Shown here: piece after piece, positions 1-6,772 of the stretch
Numbering within the stretch: position 1 is the stretch's first letter
Layout: every line of letters starts with the position of its first letter
DNA from: Proteobacteria bacterium UBA6156
GTDB taxonomy: Bacteria > Pseudomonadota > Alphaproteobacteria > UBA2136 > UBA6156
Reading direction: 5' to 3'
DNA: 14,740 bases
NCBI GenBank assembly: GCA_002422365.1
Contig: DIUO01000034.1
Location: 1-14,740 of the forward strand
Position numbers and translations under genes: made by a program
The notes under the pieces: model-generated
Told to the model about the DNA's origin: nothing
Databases searched by the model: none
The model's input: the letters and a program-made list of their open reading frames with translations, nothing else

Positions 1-86
1 AGACACGGCGGGTTATACGCAAGCATGGGGCGCATGGCAAGCGCAAAATGCAGGCAGGCCAATATTTTTAAACTTTACTTTTAATC

Positions 87-116
87 TTGACGACCCCGCT
101 CGGGCCAAGCTATAAA
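87..116 (+). promoter_or_regulatory. Sigma70-type promoter of tRNA-Gly
   Basis: TTGACG (87-92) and TATAAA (111-116) are separated by 18 bases, close to the sigma70 consensus. The predicted start lies about 10 bases before the tRNA 5' end. The stretch after the -10 box is GC-rich (cccgccgc), as in discriminators of stringently controlled stable RNA promoters; that last point is inference. Confidence 0.75.
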
Positions 117-132
117 CCCGCCGCATTGGAGT

Positions 133-207
133 GCGGGAATAGCTCAGTGGTAGAGCATCACCTTGCCATGGTGAGGGTCGAGGGTTCGAATCCCTTTTCC
201 CGCTCCA
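133..207 (+). tRNA. tRNA-Gly (GCC)
   Basis: A full cloverleaf can be drawn. The acceptor stem gcgggaa pairs with ttcccgc, there is a D-arm with agctcagtggtagagc, the anticodon loop ttgccat carries GCC on a 5-bp tcacc/ggtga stem, and the T-loop is ttcgaat. The discriminator base is T204 and CCA (205-207) is encoded. It stands alone before the polysaccharide genes; no clear terminator separates it from the flippase gene 62 bases downstream, so read-through is possible. Confidence 0.96.
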
Positions 208-269
208 GTTCTTTATTACAGTCATGCCCATCTTAGTGTAAGCGCAGAGAGGTCAAAGGACGCAGCCCC

Positions 270-1784
270 ATGTCCCCCACACCTCGCTCCCCGTCCTCAC
301 CGTGGCTCGCGTCGCTTGTCACCCAATCCAGCTACAGCCGCCAGGCTGCGCGCAGCTTGGCGGTGCTGGCGGGCGGGCAGGGGGGCAAGCTGCTGCTGCA
401 TATCGGCAGCACCATGGTGCTGGCACGGCTTTTGGTGCCAGAAGACTTCGGCCTCATCGCCATGGCTGCCACCGTCATCAGCTTTCTGGTGCTGTTTAAA
501 GATGCCGGGCTCACCAGCGCCACCATCCAGCAGCAGCACCTCACCCACACGCAGGTTTCCACGCTGTTTTGGCTCAATCTCCTCGTCGGCACCGCCCTCT
601 CGCTCCTCACACTCGCCAGCGCCCCGTTGCTCGCCTCCCTTTATAACCGGCCGGAGCTCATTCCCATGGTCGCCGTCCTGGCCGCAGGCTTCTTCCTGGG
701 CTCGCTCGGCACGCAGCACGATGCCCTCCTGCGCCGCAGCATGGCCTTTAAGCGGGTCACGGTGGCCGAGCTCTCCTCCCTCGCCCTCGGCGTCATCGCC
801 GCCGTTGCCATGGCGTTCGCAGGCTTCGGCTGGTGGGCGCTGGTGGCGCAAAAGGTCGTCCAAATGGCGGCAGGCGCGGCATTCAACTGGCTGCTGTGCA
901 CATGGCGGCCGGGGTTTCATTTTAACTGGAGCGAAGCCCGCAGCCAATTCGCCTTCGGCGCGCACGTTAGCGGCTTCAATTTCGTCAATTATTTCAGCCG
1001 GAACGGCGACAACATCCTCATCGGCTGGTACTGGGGCGCGGCATCCTTGGGGGTCTATGCCAAGGCTTACGACCTCCTCCTCGGCCCCCTCAGCCAAGTC
1101 TCCGCCCCATTGCACAACCTTATGCAACCCCTGTTGGGCCGGTTAAGAGACGACCCCGCCCGCTACCGCGCCGCCTACCTCAAGGTCATGGTCCCCGCCA
1201 ACCTGGCCATGCTGCCCATTGCCGCCATTATGTTCGTCATGCCCGCCCAGGTGGTGCAGGTGCTGTTGGGGCCGGGCTGGCAGGCGGCAAGCGGTGTGGT
1301 TATGTGGCTCGGTCTGGCAGTCGCCGTGCAGTTGGTGGGCAGCAGCACAGGCTTTGTGCTCCTCAGCCAACACCGTAGCCGAGACTACGCCCGCCTCGGC
1401 ATCGCCAGCAGCATACTCACTGTCCTCAGCTTCTGCATTGGCTTGCCGTTGGGTATAGAAGCGGTGGTAATGTGCTACGTATTTACCAATATGCTGCTTA
1501 TTCAGCCCATGCTGTATTATGTCATTGGCCGTCAGGGCCCACTGGGCACTGCGGCGTTTTACCAACCTTTGCATCTCACCCTGCTTTGTGCCGGGGTTAT
1601 GTTGCCGGCACTGTTAGCGGTTACCATGGGTACTGCTGCATGGCCTGCTTTGGCCCAGCTTGCTGTTGCGGCATGTGTGGCGGGGTTATCCATCGGTGGG
1701 GTTTTGCTCAGCACCTCCAACGGGCGCAGCTTGCTCATCACGCTGCGGCACGTGGTCATTCACAATCTTCTTAAAAAGGCCTAA
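270..1784 (+). CDS. Wzx/MOP-type polysaccharide flippase (lipopolysaccharide biosynthesis protein)
   Basis: A 504-aa, very hydrophobic multi-pass membrane protein of the MOP (polysaccharide synthase/flippase) superfamily, resembling the WzxC/Polysacc_synt_3 group. Such proteins move undecaprenyl-linked sugar repeat units across the inner membrane. About a dozen to fourteen hydrophobic segments are visible. The N-terminal half has the family's sequence around residues 45-75 (GSTMVLARLLVPEDFGLIA) and FKDAGLTSATIQQ, which are typical of WzxC relatives. Length matches the family. The start is supported by AAAGGA (255-260) nine bases upstream. It is followed after 6 bases by a glycosyltransferase gene and then galE, consistent with one surface-polysaccharide operon. 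The sugar substrate cannot be told from sequence. Confidence 0.88.
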   Translation: MSPTPRSPSSPWLASLVTQSSYSRQAARSLAVLAGGQGGKLLLHIGSTMVLARLLVPEDFGLIAMAATVISFLVLFKDAGLTSATIQQQHLTHTQVSTLFWLNLLVGTALSLLTLASAPLLASLYNRPELIPMVAVLAAGFFLGSLGTQHDALLRRSMAFKRVTVAELSSLALGVIAAVAMAFAGFGWWALVAQKVVQMAAGAAFNWLLCTWRPGFHFNWSEARSQFAFGAHVSGFNFVNYFSRNGDNILIGWYWGAASLGVYAKAYDLLLGPLSQVSAPLHNLMQPLLGRLRDDPARYRAAYLKVMVPANLAMLPIAAIMFVMPAQVVQVLLGPGWQAASGVVMWLGLAVAVQLVGSSTGFVLLSQHRSRDYARLGIASSILTVLSFCIGLPLGIEAVVMCYVFTNMLLIQPMLYYVIGRQGPLGTAAFYQPLHLTLLCAGVMLPALLAVTMGTAAWPALAQLAVAACVAGLSIGGVLLSTSNGRSLLITLRHVVIHNLLKKA

Positions 1785-1790
1785 CCACCT

Positions 1791-3053
1791 ATGCCCCAAT
1801 CGTCAATCCTCTACCTCTGCCAAGCCTTTCCGGTGGTGTCGGAGACATTTATTTCCGACCAGGTCAAAGCCCTCATCGCGCAAGGCACCCCCGTGCAGGT
1901 GTTGGCCCTCAAACATGGCAACAATGCCCACAGCACGGCTGCCTGGAACACCGACCCCACCCGCGCCCAAGCCCTGCATGTCATGTACCCGCAGGGTACG
2001 GGCCTGCGCCGGGCACTGGCTTGCCTGCCGGGCGTAGTGCTCCCCATTTTGTCGCACCCCGGGTCGTGGGCGCTCACCCTCTTTTGCATGGTTCGCGCGC
2101 CGTCTTTGTTGGCGCAGGCCGTGTTGGCGGCCAACTGGCTGCGCAAAAACCCCCAGCCAGGTGCCGCACTGGTGTGCCACTTTGGCCCGGTGGGTTACCT
2201 AGGGGCCTTGTTGCGGGCATGGGGTTGCCTCACGCCCCGCATGCCGCAACTCACAGTTTTTCATGGGTACGATATGTCCACCACCCTCCGCGCCAAAGGT
2301 AACACGTTCTACCGCAGGCTGTTTGCATCGCCCACCCACGCCAGCGTGCCCATCACCCGGTACTGGAAAAATTGCCTCGCCGCGATAGGCGACCCTCACG
2401 CCACCTTCATCCCCCTCGGTGTCAACGTCCAATCCATTGCGTATAAGCCTCGGGCCTATCCTCAGGGTCGCCCGGTGCGCCTCATCACCGTGGGCCGCCT
2501 TACCGAGAAGAAAGGCCAGGCCGACGTACTCCGCGCCCTCGCAGCCCTTCCATCCCCCGCCGCCGCATGGGAGTACCACCTCATCGGCGCAGGCCCACAA
2601 GAGGCCGAACTTAAAACCCTCGCCCACCAGCTTGGCCTGGCGCAACAGGTCATCTTCCATGGCGCACTGCCCCATGCCCAAACCTTGCAACTTTTGGCGG
2701 GGGCCGATGCCTTCCTCCTCACCAGCCGCACCGGGCCCGATGGCGACATGGAAGGCCTCCCCATCGCCCTGATGGAAGCATTGGCCAGCGGCATGCCCAC
2801 CCTCAGCACCATCCACAGCGGCATCCCCGAGCTCATTACCCACGCCGAATCCGGCCTCCTCAGCCCAGAAGGCGACATCCCAGCCCTCACCGCCAATCTT
2901 CACACACTCCTCACCCAACCCAAGCTCTGGCCCAAGCTGGCCGCCGCAGGTCGTAAAAAGGTAGAAACCGACTTCGATTTTGCCCAAAATGTTCAAAAAT
3001 TCTGTACATTTCTGCAAAAGCATAGCAAGCAAGCCCATAAGCCGAAACGTTAA
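1791..3053 (+). CDS. Glycosyltransferase family 4 (WcaL/AmsK-like)
   Basis: A 420-aa GT-B fold enzyme expected to transfer a sugar from a nucleotide donor to a lipid-linked acceptor at the cytoplasmic membrane face. The N-terminal half contains SETFISDQV (residues 17-25), CHFGPVGYLGALLRAW (129-144) and FHGYDMS (157-163), which recall colanic-acid/amylovoran transferases of the WcaL/AmsK type. The C-terminal donor-binding half has VGRLTEKKG (234-242) and the retaining GT4 E-x7-E signature in EGLPIALMEALASG (E321, E329), then HSGIPELI. It lies 6 bases after the flippase, and its stop runs into the ribosome binding site of galE, so the three are probably co-transcribed. Acceptor and linkage are unknown. 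Confidence 0.87.
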   Translation: MPQSSILYLCQAFPVVSETFISDQVKALIAQGTPVQVLALKHGNNAHSTAAWNTDPTRAQALHVMYPQGTGLRRALACLPGVVLPILSHPGSWALTLFCMVRAPSLLAQAVLAANWLRKNPQPGAALVCHFGPVGYLGALLRAWGCLTPRMPQLTVFHGYDMSTTLRAKGNTFYRRLFASPTHASVPITRYWKNCLAAIGDPHATFIPLGVNVQSIAYKPRAYPQGRPVRLITVGRLTEKKGQADVLRALAALPSPAAAWEYHLIGAGPQEAELKTLAHQLGLAQQVIFHGALPHAQTLQLLAGADAFLLTSRTGPDGDMEGLPIALMEALASGMPTLSTIHSGIPELITHAESGLLSPEGDIPALTANLHTLLTQPKLWPKLAAAGRKKVETDFDFAQNVQKFCTFLQKHSKQAHKPKR

Positions 3054-3066
3054 AGGAGCACCCCCC

Positions 3067-4056
3067 ATGACCCACATCCTCGTCACCGGCGGCGCAGGCT
3101 ACATCGGCAGCCACGCCTGCCAGGCCCTTGCCGCCGCAGGCTACACCCCTGTGGTTTACGATAATTTATCCACCGGGGTCGAATCCGCCGTCCAGTTCGG
3201 GCCACTCGAAGTCGGCGACATCCGCGACAGCGCCCGCCTGGCCGAAGTGCTGACCACATACAAACCCGCCGCCGTCATGCACTTTGCGGCCCTTATCAAG
3301 GTCGGAGAATCAGTCGCCCAACCCGCCGACTACTACCACGTCAACACCCATGGCGCCTGGACCATCCTCAACGCCCTCCGCGCCCACGCGGGGCAGGGGG
3401 GTAAACCGCTGCCGCTGGTGTTCTCCAGCACCGCGGCGGTCTATGGCATCCCCGCCAGCAGCCCGATTGCCGAAGACGCCCCGCTAGCCCCCATCAACCC
3501 CTACGGCCAAAGTAAATTGATGGTGGAACGCATGCTGGCGGATTATGCAAGCGCCTACGGCCAACCCTACACAGCCCTGCGCTACTTCAATGCGGCGGGT
3601 TCCAGTCTCGATAACTCCATCGGCCTCAACAACCGCGAACCCACCCACCTCATCCCTTCGGCGCTAGAGGCCATTCTCGGCACCCGGCCCGAACTGGCAA
3701 TTATGGGGACAGACTACCCCACGCCCGACGGCACCGCCGTGCGCGATTACATCCACGTGACCGACCTCGCCACCGCCCACGTCGCCGCCCTGCACTACCT
3801 GCTGAACGGCGGCCAGAGCGGCTCCTTCAACCTCGGCACCGGCAGCGGCTACAGCGTGAACGAAGTCCTCAGCGCTATCCAGCAAACCCTCGGCAAACCC
3901 GTACCGGCCAGCCCCCAGCCCCGCCGTGCCGGAGACCCCCCCGCCCTGGTCGCCAACAGCACCCGCGCCCAAGCGGCCTTCAACTGGAAGCCGCAGCACT
4001 CCGACCTCCCCACCATCATCCAAACCGCCTGGAACTGGCGCCAAACGCTTGCATAA
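3067..4056 (+). CDS. galE: UDP-glucose 4-epimerase
   Basis: A 329-aa short-chain dehydrogenase of the GalE type, interconverting UDP-glucose and UDP-galactose with bound NAD+. It would feed the neighbouring polysaccharide enzymes. Visible are the NAD-binding TGGAGYIGS (7-15), YDNLSTG (31-37), HFAALIKVGES (72-82), SSTAAVYG (120-127; Ser/Thr of the catalytic triad), the Y146-x3-K150 pair in PYGQSK, and ALRYFNAAG after it. The reading frame is open further upstream, but AAAGGAG seven bases before this ATG and the conserved first residues MTHILVTGG decide the start. The last 14 codons are copied almost exactly 642 bases downstream (see the repeat entries). Confidence 0.95.
   Translation: MTHILVTGGAGYIGSHACQALAAAGYTPVVYDNLSTGVESAVQFGPLEVGDIRDSARLAEVLTTYKPAAVMHFAALIKVGESVAQPADYYHVNTHGAWTILNALRAHAGQGGKPLPLVFSSTAAVYGIPASSPIAEDAPLAPINPYGQSKLMVERMLADYASAYGQPYTALRYFNAAGSSLDNSIGLNNREPTHLIPSALEAILGTRPELAIMGTDYPTPDGTAVRDYIHVTDLATAHVAALHYLLNGGQSGSFNLGTGSGYSVNEVLSAIQQTLGKPVPASPQPRRAGDPPALVANSTRAQAAFNWKPQHSDLPTIIQTAWNWRQTLA
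4004..4046 (+). repeat. 43-bp direct repeat, copy 1 (3' end of galE)
   Basis: This segment of the galE 3' end recurs at 4646-4688 with one difference (C4011 against T4653). The two copies flank the DUF2062 gene. Confidence 0.95.
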
Positions 4057-4072
4057 TACCTTCGGCGCAACC

Positions 4073-4092
4073 TAACATGGCCGGCCATGTTA
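4073..4092. repeat. Perfect 20-bp palindrome
   Basis: TAACATGGCC is followed directly by its exact reverse complement GGCCATGTTA with no spacer. It sits between the galE stop and the ribosome binding site of the DUF2062 gene. It could be an operator for a dimeric protein or part of a hairpin. There is no T-tract after it on the plus strand, so it is not a standard terminator. Confidence 0.8.
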
Positions 4093-4118
4093 AAAAGTAA
4101 GGGGAGTACGACATCAGG

Positions 4119-4631
4119 ATGAACATTTTCAAAGCGCGCAAGTCCCGCAGCTTCAAACAGAAGGCTCACTACCTCTATCTGCGCTTCAAGCGGCTACGAG
4201 ACAATCCCCATCAAGTGGCGCTAGGCGTGGCTATCAGCTTGTTCATCAACTGGCTGCCCATCCTGGGTTTTCACACCATCCTCATCATTCTGTTGTGCTG
4301 GATGTTCCGCGCCAATATTTTGGCTGGGCTGCTGGCCTCGTTTTTGGGCAACCCCTGGACTCTCCCGGCCATGTTCTGGCTGGATTACGAAGTGGGCCTG
4401 CGCCTCATGAATGCTTTCGACTTCACATTTAAAGGTTTCTTGCCCGATTTCCTCGATCAAATCATCCCCATACACATTGTCCACTGGGCAGAGAAAATGT
4501 TTCTCACCGCGTTGCTGGGCTCGTTACCAATCGCCACTCTTACGGGCGTAGCATCTTATTTTATCACCTACTCCTTTGTACATAACAGTCGCAAACTCCT
4601 CATTAAAAAAGACAATCCTAACAACGTGTAA
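4119..4631 (+). CDS. DUF2062 family membrane protein
   Basis: A 170-aa protein with a basic N-terminus rich in Lys/Arg (KARKSRSFKQKAHYLYLRFKRLRDNP) followed by hydrophobic segments near residues 30-50 and 50-66 and a third near 125-150. The pattern SPHQVALG-like start, F-x-P/L-GFHT and GNPWT (about 73-77) is that of DUF2062, a small inner-membrane family of unknown function often found near glycosyltransferases. An SD-like GGGGAG lies upstream at 4102-4107, with a second short AGG just before the ATG. The gene is visibly less GC-rich than galE and the DUF2254 gene, and it is bracketed by the galE 3'-end repeat, which suggests that it was acquired separately. Confidence 0.85.
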   Translation: MNIFKARKSRSFKQKAHYLYLRFKRLRDNPHQVALGVAISLFINWLPILGFHTILIILLCWMFRANILAGLLASFLGNPWTLPAMFWLDYEVGLRLMNAFDFTFKGFLPDFLDQIIPIHIVHWAEKMFLTALLGSLPIATLTGVASYFITYSFVHNSRKLLIKKDNPNNV

Positions 4632-4638
4632 TCCCTAA

Positions 4639-4701
4639 CATTCCAACCTCCCTACCATCATCCAAACCGCCTGGAACTGGCGCCAAACACTGACGAATTA
4701 G
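4639..4701 (+). pseudogene. Remnant of a galE 3' end
   Basis: The second repeat copy still reads in the galE frame. After an in-frame stop at 4636-4638 comes a short frame whose LPTIIQTAWNWRQTL matches the GalE C-terminus, then Thr-Asn and a TAG stop at 4699-4701. Real GalE ends in Ala. There is no start codon, so this is a leftover tail, not a gene. The different last residues suggest that it derives from a slightly different galE allele, or that it is the original tail displaced by an insertion. Confidence 0.7.
4646..4688 (+). repeat. 43-bp direct repeat, copy 2
   Basis: Second copy of the galE 3'-end segment, 42 of 43 bases identical to 4004-4046. It lies 14 bases after the DUF2062 stop codon. 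Confidence 0.95.
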
Positions 4702-4722
4702 CTCGCGGGTCAGGTTAAGAGC

Positions 4723-6027
4723 CTAAATCTGCCCCTTAAACGGCTCCAGGTGCGCAACAATCGGCTTCAGGTGCGGCTGTAAATACGGCGCCTTGGTGCC
4801 CAGCTTGTCCATCAGCTGCCGCAGCCTCTCCCGCACGTCCGCATCTTGCCCGCCATAGCGGGCAACCTGGCGCAGCACACTGCTGGCAAGCACCTCCAAG
4901 GTCACCACCGGCGTCACCACCTTTAACTCTTGGGCATCATTATAACGGTGGGGGTCGGGCATCTCCCGCTCGGCCATATACATCAGCAATTCCTCAATGC
5001 GGTCCAGGCAATAGCATGCGGTTGTGGGGTCGTTGGTAGAAGGCGAGAGCGACCGCTGCGCAATCTCCACAACCCGCTGCACCGCAAACGTAATGTCATG
5101 GGTGGGTGTTCGCTCCAGCCCCAAGGTCATCACATTGGTCGCCTCGTCGCACATGGCGTCGCTCAGGCGCTCACGCGGGTACACATGCATTACGGTGGCC
5201 CCCTTGCGCACAAAGGTGCCTGGTGGCGCATTCACCACCACACACAGGTGGTAGTGGTTGCACAGCGCCATCAACGCATCCCCGTCCACAAATTCCACAT
5301 ACCCGCTCCGCCAGGCCCCTATCGGCTTGGCCCGTTCCTCCAAATCGGCGGGCAGGGGCTTCTGCTGCCGGGGCTGGGCGGGCGGTGCCTCCCCAATCGA
5401 TGCCGGATACAACCGGTCAAGCGTCGCCTTCGCTTCCTGCGTCAGCTTGGCCAGCAGGGCCTCCACCCGGATACTGCTGGCCGTATGATGAATAAAGAAA
5501 ATCAGCACCGCCAAACTGGCAATCGACATCAACACACCCACACTCACCGACACATGCGGCACAAACGCATAACCTTCCACCCCCCGCACCGTGCGCAGCA
5601 CCAGCAGGCAATATACAAAGGTAGAGATAAACGTCCCCAGCACCACCTGGTTACCCCGGTCGCGCATAAAATTGCGTAATATCCGGGGGCCATATTGGCT
5701 CGATGCCAACTGCAACGTCACCATGGTCATAGAAAACGTCAACCCCGCCACGGTGATCATCGAGCCCGCGATGGCCGAAAGCACCGCCCGCGCTCCTTCC
5801 GGCCCAAAGCTGTACAGCCACTCCAGCTCTTTCACCATATCCTCATCCAGGCTCCGGTCCAGCGCCAGCAGGCCAAACGAGGCTAACACCGCTCCCACCG
5901 TCATAAGCATCGGCACAAACCAGAAACTCGTGCGCAACAGCTGCCATAAGTGGTCAATCTGCGGCAGGCGCCGCATCCACCATTGGCTCTGGTTGGGGGA
6001 TTGCTGGAATAACGAGGCGATCTGCAT
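4723..6027 (-). CDS. DUF2254 domain-containing membrane protein
   Basis: A 434-aa protein with four hydrophobic segments in its N-terminal half, about residues 36-57, 84-106, 130-146 and 158-180, followed by a long soluble part. The sequence GSMITVAGLTFSMTMVTLQLASSQYGPRILR between the second segment and the next loop, and the later DITFAVQRVVEIAQRSLSPSTNDPTTA, are typical of DUF2254. This is a widespread inner-membrane family whose molecular role is not established. The gene is convergent with DUF2062 and has no good Shine-Dalgarno sequence before the ATG, so the start is less certain than the end. Codon use matches the GC-rich core genes. Confidence 0.85.
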   Translation of the reverse strand: MQIASLFQQSPNQSQWWMRRLPQIDHLWQLLRTSFWFVPMLMTVGAVLASFGLLALDRSLDEDMVKELEWLYSFGPEGARAVLSAIAGSMITVAGLTFSMTMVTLQLASSQYGPRILRNFMRDRGNQVVLGTFISTFVYCLLVLRTVRGVEGYAFVPHVSVSVGVLMSIASLAVLIFFIHHTASSIRVEALLAKLTQEAKATLDRLYPASIGEAPPAQPRQQKPLPADLEERAKPIGAWRSGYVEFVDGDALMALCNHYHLCVVVNAPPGTFVRKGATVMHVYPRERLSDAMCDEATNVMTLGLERTPTHDITFAVQRVVEIAQRSLSPSTNDPTTACYCLDRIEELLMYMAEREMPDPHRYNDAQELKVVTPVVTLEVLASSVLRQVARYGGQDADVRERLRQLMDKLGTKAPYLQPHLKPIVAHLEPFKGQI

Positions 6028-6120
6028 GGCGTATAACGTAACGGCACGGCACTGGTTTCATCCTCGGCCGCATTTCTGGTGCAGGGGCGGGCAGGGGGCC
6101 ACAAGCGGGCCAGCAGTGTG

Positions 6121-6149
6121 TTGACACCGCCCGCAATCCCCGCTATCCC
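6121..6149 (+). promoter_or_regulatory. Probable promoter of tRNA-Cys
   Basis: A perfect -35 TTGACA (6121-6126) is followed after 17 bases by a weaker -10 TATCCC (6144-6149). This places the start a few bases before the tRNA. Confidence 0.5.
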
Positions 6150-6162
6150 CATGCATAAGGCT

Positions 6163-6237
6163 GGCCGGATGGCGAAGTGGTAACGCTACGGTCTGCAAAA
6201 CCGTCATGCGCGGGTTCAAATCCCGCTCCGGCCTCCA
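6163..6237 (+). tRNA. tRNA-Cys (GCA)
   Basis: The acceptor stem ggccgga pairs with tccggcc, and the anticodon loop ctgcaaa carries GCA on acggt/accgt. The T-arm is cgggttcaaatcccg, the discriminator base is T, and CCA is encoded at 6235-6237. Confidence 0.95.
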
Positions 6238-6340
6238 GTCTTTCTTTCCAAGCCCGTGCTTAAAACCCGGCTCATGTCCTCAAGTGCCCCCAAAGCAAGC
6301 AGTCTGGCAAGCCGTGCGCCAAAATCCCGGTAAAAGAGGA

Positions 6341-6369
6341 TTGACACACCGCGCACAATTCCTCATAAG
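6341..6369 (+). promoter_or_regulatory. Promoter of tRNA-Asn (and probably tRNA-Gln)
   Basis: TTGACA (6341-6346), a 17-base spacer and CATAAG (6364-6369). The expected start is about 8-10 bases before tRNA-Asn. No separate promoter is evident in the 59 bases before tRNA-Gln, so the two are probably co-transcribed. Confidence 0.65.
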
Positions 6370-6384
6370 AGCGCGTCTACCTGC

Positions 6385-6459
6385 TCCGGCGTAGCTCAGC
6401 GGTAGAGCAACGGACTGTTAATCCGTGGGTCGCTGGTTCGAGCCCAGCCGCCGGAGCCA
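6385..6459 (+). tRNA. tRNA-Asn (GTT)
   Basis: The acceptor stem tccggcg pairs with cgccgga, and the anticodon loop ctgttaa carries GTT on acgga/tccgt. The T-loop is ttcgagc, the discriminator base is G, and CCA is encoded at 6457-6459. Confidence 0.95.
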
Positions 6460-6460
6460 A

Positions 6461-6492
6461 ATTTTTACCAAGGGTTTCCCACAGGTAAAAAT
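6461..6492 (+). other. Hairpin in the Asn-Gln tRNA spacer
   Basis: ATTTTTACC (6461-6469) pairs perfectly with GGTAAAAAT (6484-6492), and GGG/CCC inside the loop can extend the structure. It is not followed by a T-tract and lies inside a probable tRNA transcript. It may serve processing of the precursor (inference). Confidence 0.4.
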
Positions 6493-6518
6493 AAAAGCAG
6501 GTCAGACCGCATTCCGGA

Positions 6519-6593
6519 TGGGGAGTCGCCAAGTGGTAAGGCAGCTGGTTTTGGTCCAGCCATACGAGGGTTCGAATCCTTCCTCCCCAGCCA
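6519..6593 (+). tRNA. tRNA-Gln (TTG), probable island integration target
   Basis: The acceptor stem tggggag pairs with ctcccca, and the anticodon loop ttttggt carries TTG on gctgg/ccagc. The T-arm is gagggttcgaatccttc, the discriminator base is G, and CCA is encoded at 6591-6593. A P4-type integrase gene starts shortly behind it in the same direction, the usual arrangement for an island integrated at a tRNA 3' end. The tRNA remains complete. Confidence 0.95.
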
Positions 6594-6600
6594 GTTATTG
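6560..6600. other. Probable left attachment site (attL core within the tRNA-Gln 3' end)
   Basis: Inferred from position. P4-type integrases usually recombine within the T-arm/acceptor part of a tRNA gene, and this tRNA directly precedes the integrase. No second copy of the tRNA 3' end occurs later in the window, so the exact core cannot be delimited and the right site lies beyond 14740. Confidence 0.45.
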
Positions 6601-6626
6601 ATTTCACCCCGTCTCATATCACCTCA

Positions 6627-6655
6627 TAGACAAGCAAAAACCCTTGGTTTATATT
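6627..6655 (+). promoter_or_regulatory. Predicted integrase promoter
   Basis: TAGACA (6627-6632) and TATATT (6650-6655) each match the sigma70 boxes in five of six positions with an ideal 17-base spacer. The start would be near 6662, giving a leader of about 97 bases to the ATG chosen for the integrase. Confidence 0.6.
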
Positions 6656-6705
6656 GTGTTTATGAGTCATGTCGTGTCACCTCATTTCACCCAAGCTCAC
6701 CACAA

Positions 6706-6772
6706 GTGGGGGTACATTTTACCCAATGTACCCCCACATCAAAAGTCGGTACCCCCACATGCATACCCCCAC
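6706..6772. repeat. TACCCCCAC repeat array with a perfect inverted pair
   Basis: GTGGGGGTACA (6706-6716) and its exact reverse complement TGTACCCCCAC (6727-6737) are 10 bases apart. Two further direct copies follow: GTACCCCCACAT at 6749-6760 and TACCCCCAC at 6764-6772. The array lies between the predicted integrase promoter and the conserved part of the integrase. It could be arm-type integrase/excisionase sites or an operator; on RNA the inverted pair would form an 11-bp hairpin. Confidence 0.75.

Noticed and set aside
13..231. Minus-strand frame over the first tRNA
   Set aside because: It is a translation of tRNA-Gly and its promoter. A similar artefact covers tRNA-Asn and tRNA-Gln at 6377-6607.
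297..1127. Long open frame on the minus strand inside the flippase gene
   Set aside because: High-GC shadow of the flippase. The translation is low-complexity and rich in Gly, Glu, Ala and His, with no recognisable domain.
2199..3086. Long open frame on the minus strand opposite the glycosyltransferase
   Set aside because: Shadow frame with Gly-rich low-complexity translation. The plus strand encodes a clear GT4 enzyme.
4930..5679. Plus-strand frame of 249 codons opposite the DUF2254 gene
   Set aside because: His/Gln/Arg-rich composition typical of an antisense frame. The minus strand has a coherent DUF2254 protein with membrane segments.
6669..6758. Integrase N-terminal extension from the ATG at 6669
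   Set aside because: It would begin about 7 bases after the predicted transcription start, has no ribosome binding site, and its residues come from the TACCCCCAC repeats. The protein from 6759 already has the family length.
6706..6772. CRISPR array
   Set aside because: The repeats are only 9-12 bases, one is inverted, spacers are irregular, and no cas gene is present.
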